Assembly: GCA_963971285.1 (NCBI GenBank)
Contig: OZ020244.1
Coordinates: 32,054,001-32,118,000, forward strand
DNA from: Astropecten irregularis
Lineage: Eukaryota > Echinodermata > Asteroidea > Paxillosida > Astropectinidae
Direction of reading: 5' to 3'
DNA length: 64,000 nucleotides
Position numbers and translations under genes: made by a program. How positions within the stretch are numbered: the first letter of the stretch is position 1; each line of letters starts with the position of its first letter. Under the pieces are notes generated by a model, which saw only the letters and a program-made list of their open reading frames with translations, was not told the origin of the DNA and searched no databases. Positions 63,630 through 64,000 of this stretch are shown here, one piece after another.

Positions 63630-64000
63630 GTAAGTTGCAAGCTGGTTGTGTAGTTGTGTAGCTTTTATGCTCTAAAGCCCTTGTGTGTTCATGTGAAGGA
63701 GCCTTCCTTTAAGCCCAACATTGTGCACTCACCCAACAGCATGTTCCTTGGACTTGGGGCAGAGGCTGGCCCCAGATAAAGTCACAGTGTCTGAGTCTTG
63801 CAAATCTTACGCCTTCAAAGTCCAACAGTTTAGTTAGTTGAGCCAATTGGCTAAAATCAGTCTTTGTAACACGTTTGCACTGAATAGCCAGGGTTTGCAA
63901 AATAACACAACTACAGCACTGTCATTTGCAATTTGTAGATGAAATGGTTGCACAAAAAATGACAGTAGGGCATCCCACAATATACCCTAGAAGACCTACT
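63630..64000 (+). other. PNPLA8: PNPLA8 intron at the window edge
   Basis: Begins with GTAAGT. No further exon is visible before the end. Confidence 0.6.

Overview
This is a eukaryotic, intron-rich, transposon-rich window, most likely from a marine deuterostome invertebrate. I favour an echinoderm (possibly a sea star), with hemichordate as the alternative. The reasons are a Pox-neuro type Pax gene (a family vertebrates lack), canonical GT-AG introns, tRNA-headed SINEs and dense short inverted-repeat elements. The species call is inference; the gene calls rest on conceptual splicing in which every intron phase closes.

Three protein genes are supported. (1) CPED1, + strand, 9770-37094: 19 coding exons giving about 1134 residues. 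The product is a type II membrane anchor, a tubulin-tyrosine-ligase-like ATP-grasp ligase, a cadherin-like beta-sandwich and a PC-esterase (SGNH-like) domain. It is a predicted secretory-pathway enzyme that modifies cell-surface polymers. (2) Poxn (Pox neuro), - strand, 49353-40008: 5 coding exons, 365 residues, with a paired domain and an octapeptide-like motif but no homeodomain. (3) The 5' part of PNPLA8 (calcium-independent phospholipase A2 gamma), + strand, from 61665 and running off the right edge. Its first coding exon is 411 codons and a second 50-codon exon matches the conserved segment before the patatin domain.

Layout: 1-9.7 kb is intergenic, dominated at 601-3947 by a composite Helitron/Helentron-like element with a 130-bp internal minisatellite. 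CPED1 occupies 9.8-37.1 kb and its introns are packed with short palindromic elements, SINEs and simple repeats. CPED1 and Poxn converge tail to tail about 2.9 kb apart. Poxn and PNPLA8 diverge across about 12 kb of repeat-bearing intergenic DNA that probably carries the regulatory DNA of both.

The three genes do not form a pathway. Two of them, CPED1 and PNPLA8, both map to human 7q31, so the window may preserve an old deuterostome linkage block with Poxn embedded in it. The remaining sequence is mostly non-autonomous transposons: about 13 copies of a 350-bp palindromic family, 6 copies of a 240-bp family, several hAT-type elements with perfect 8-bp target duplications, and many hairpin elements.
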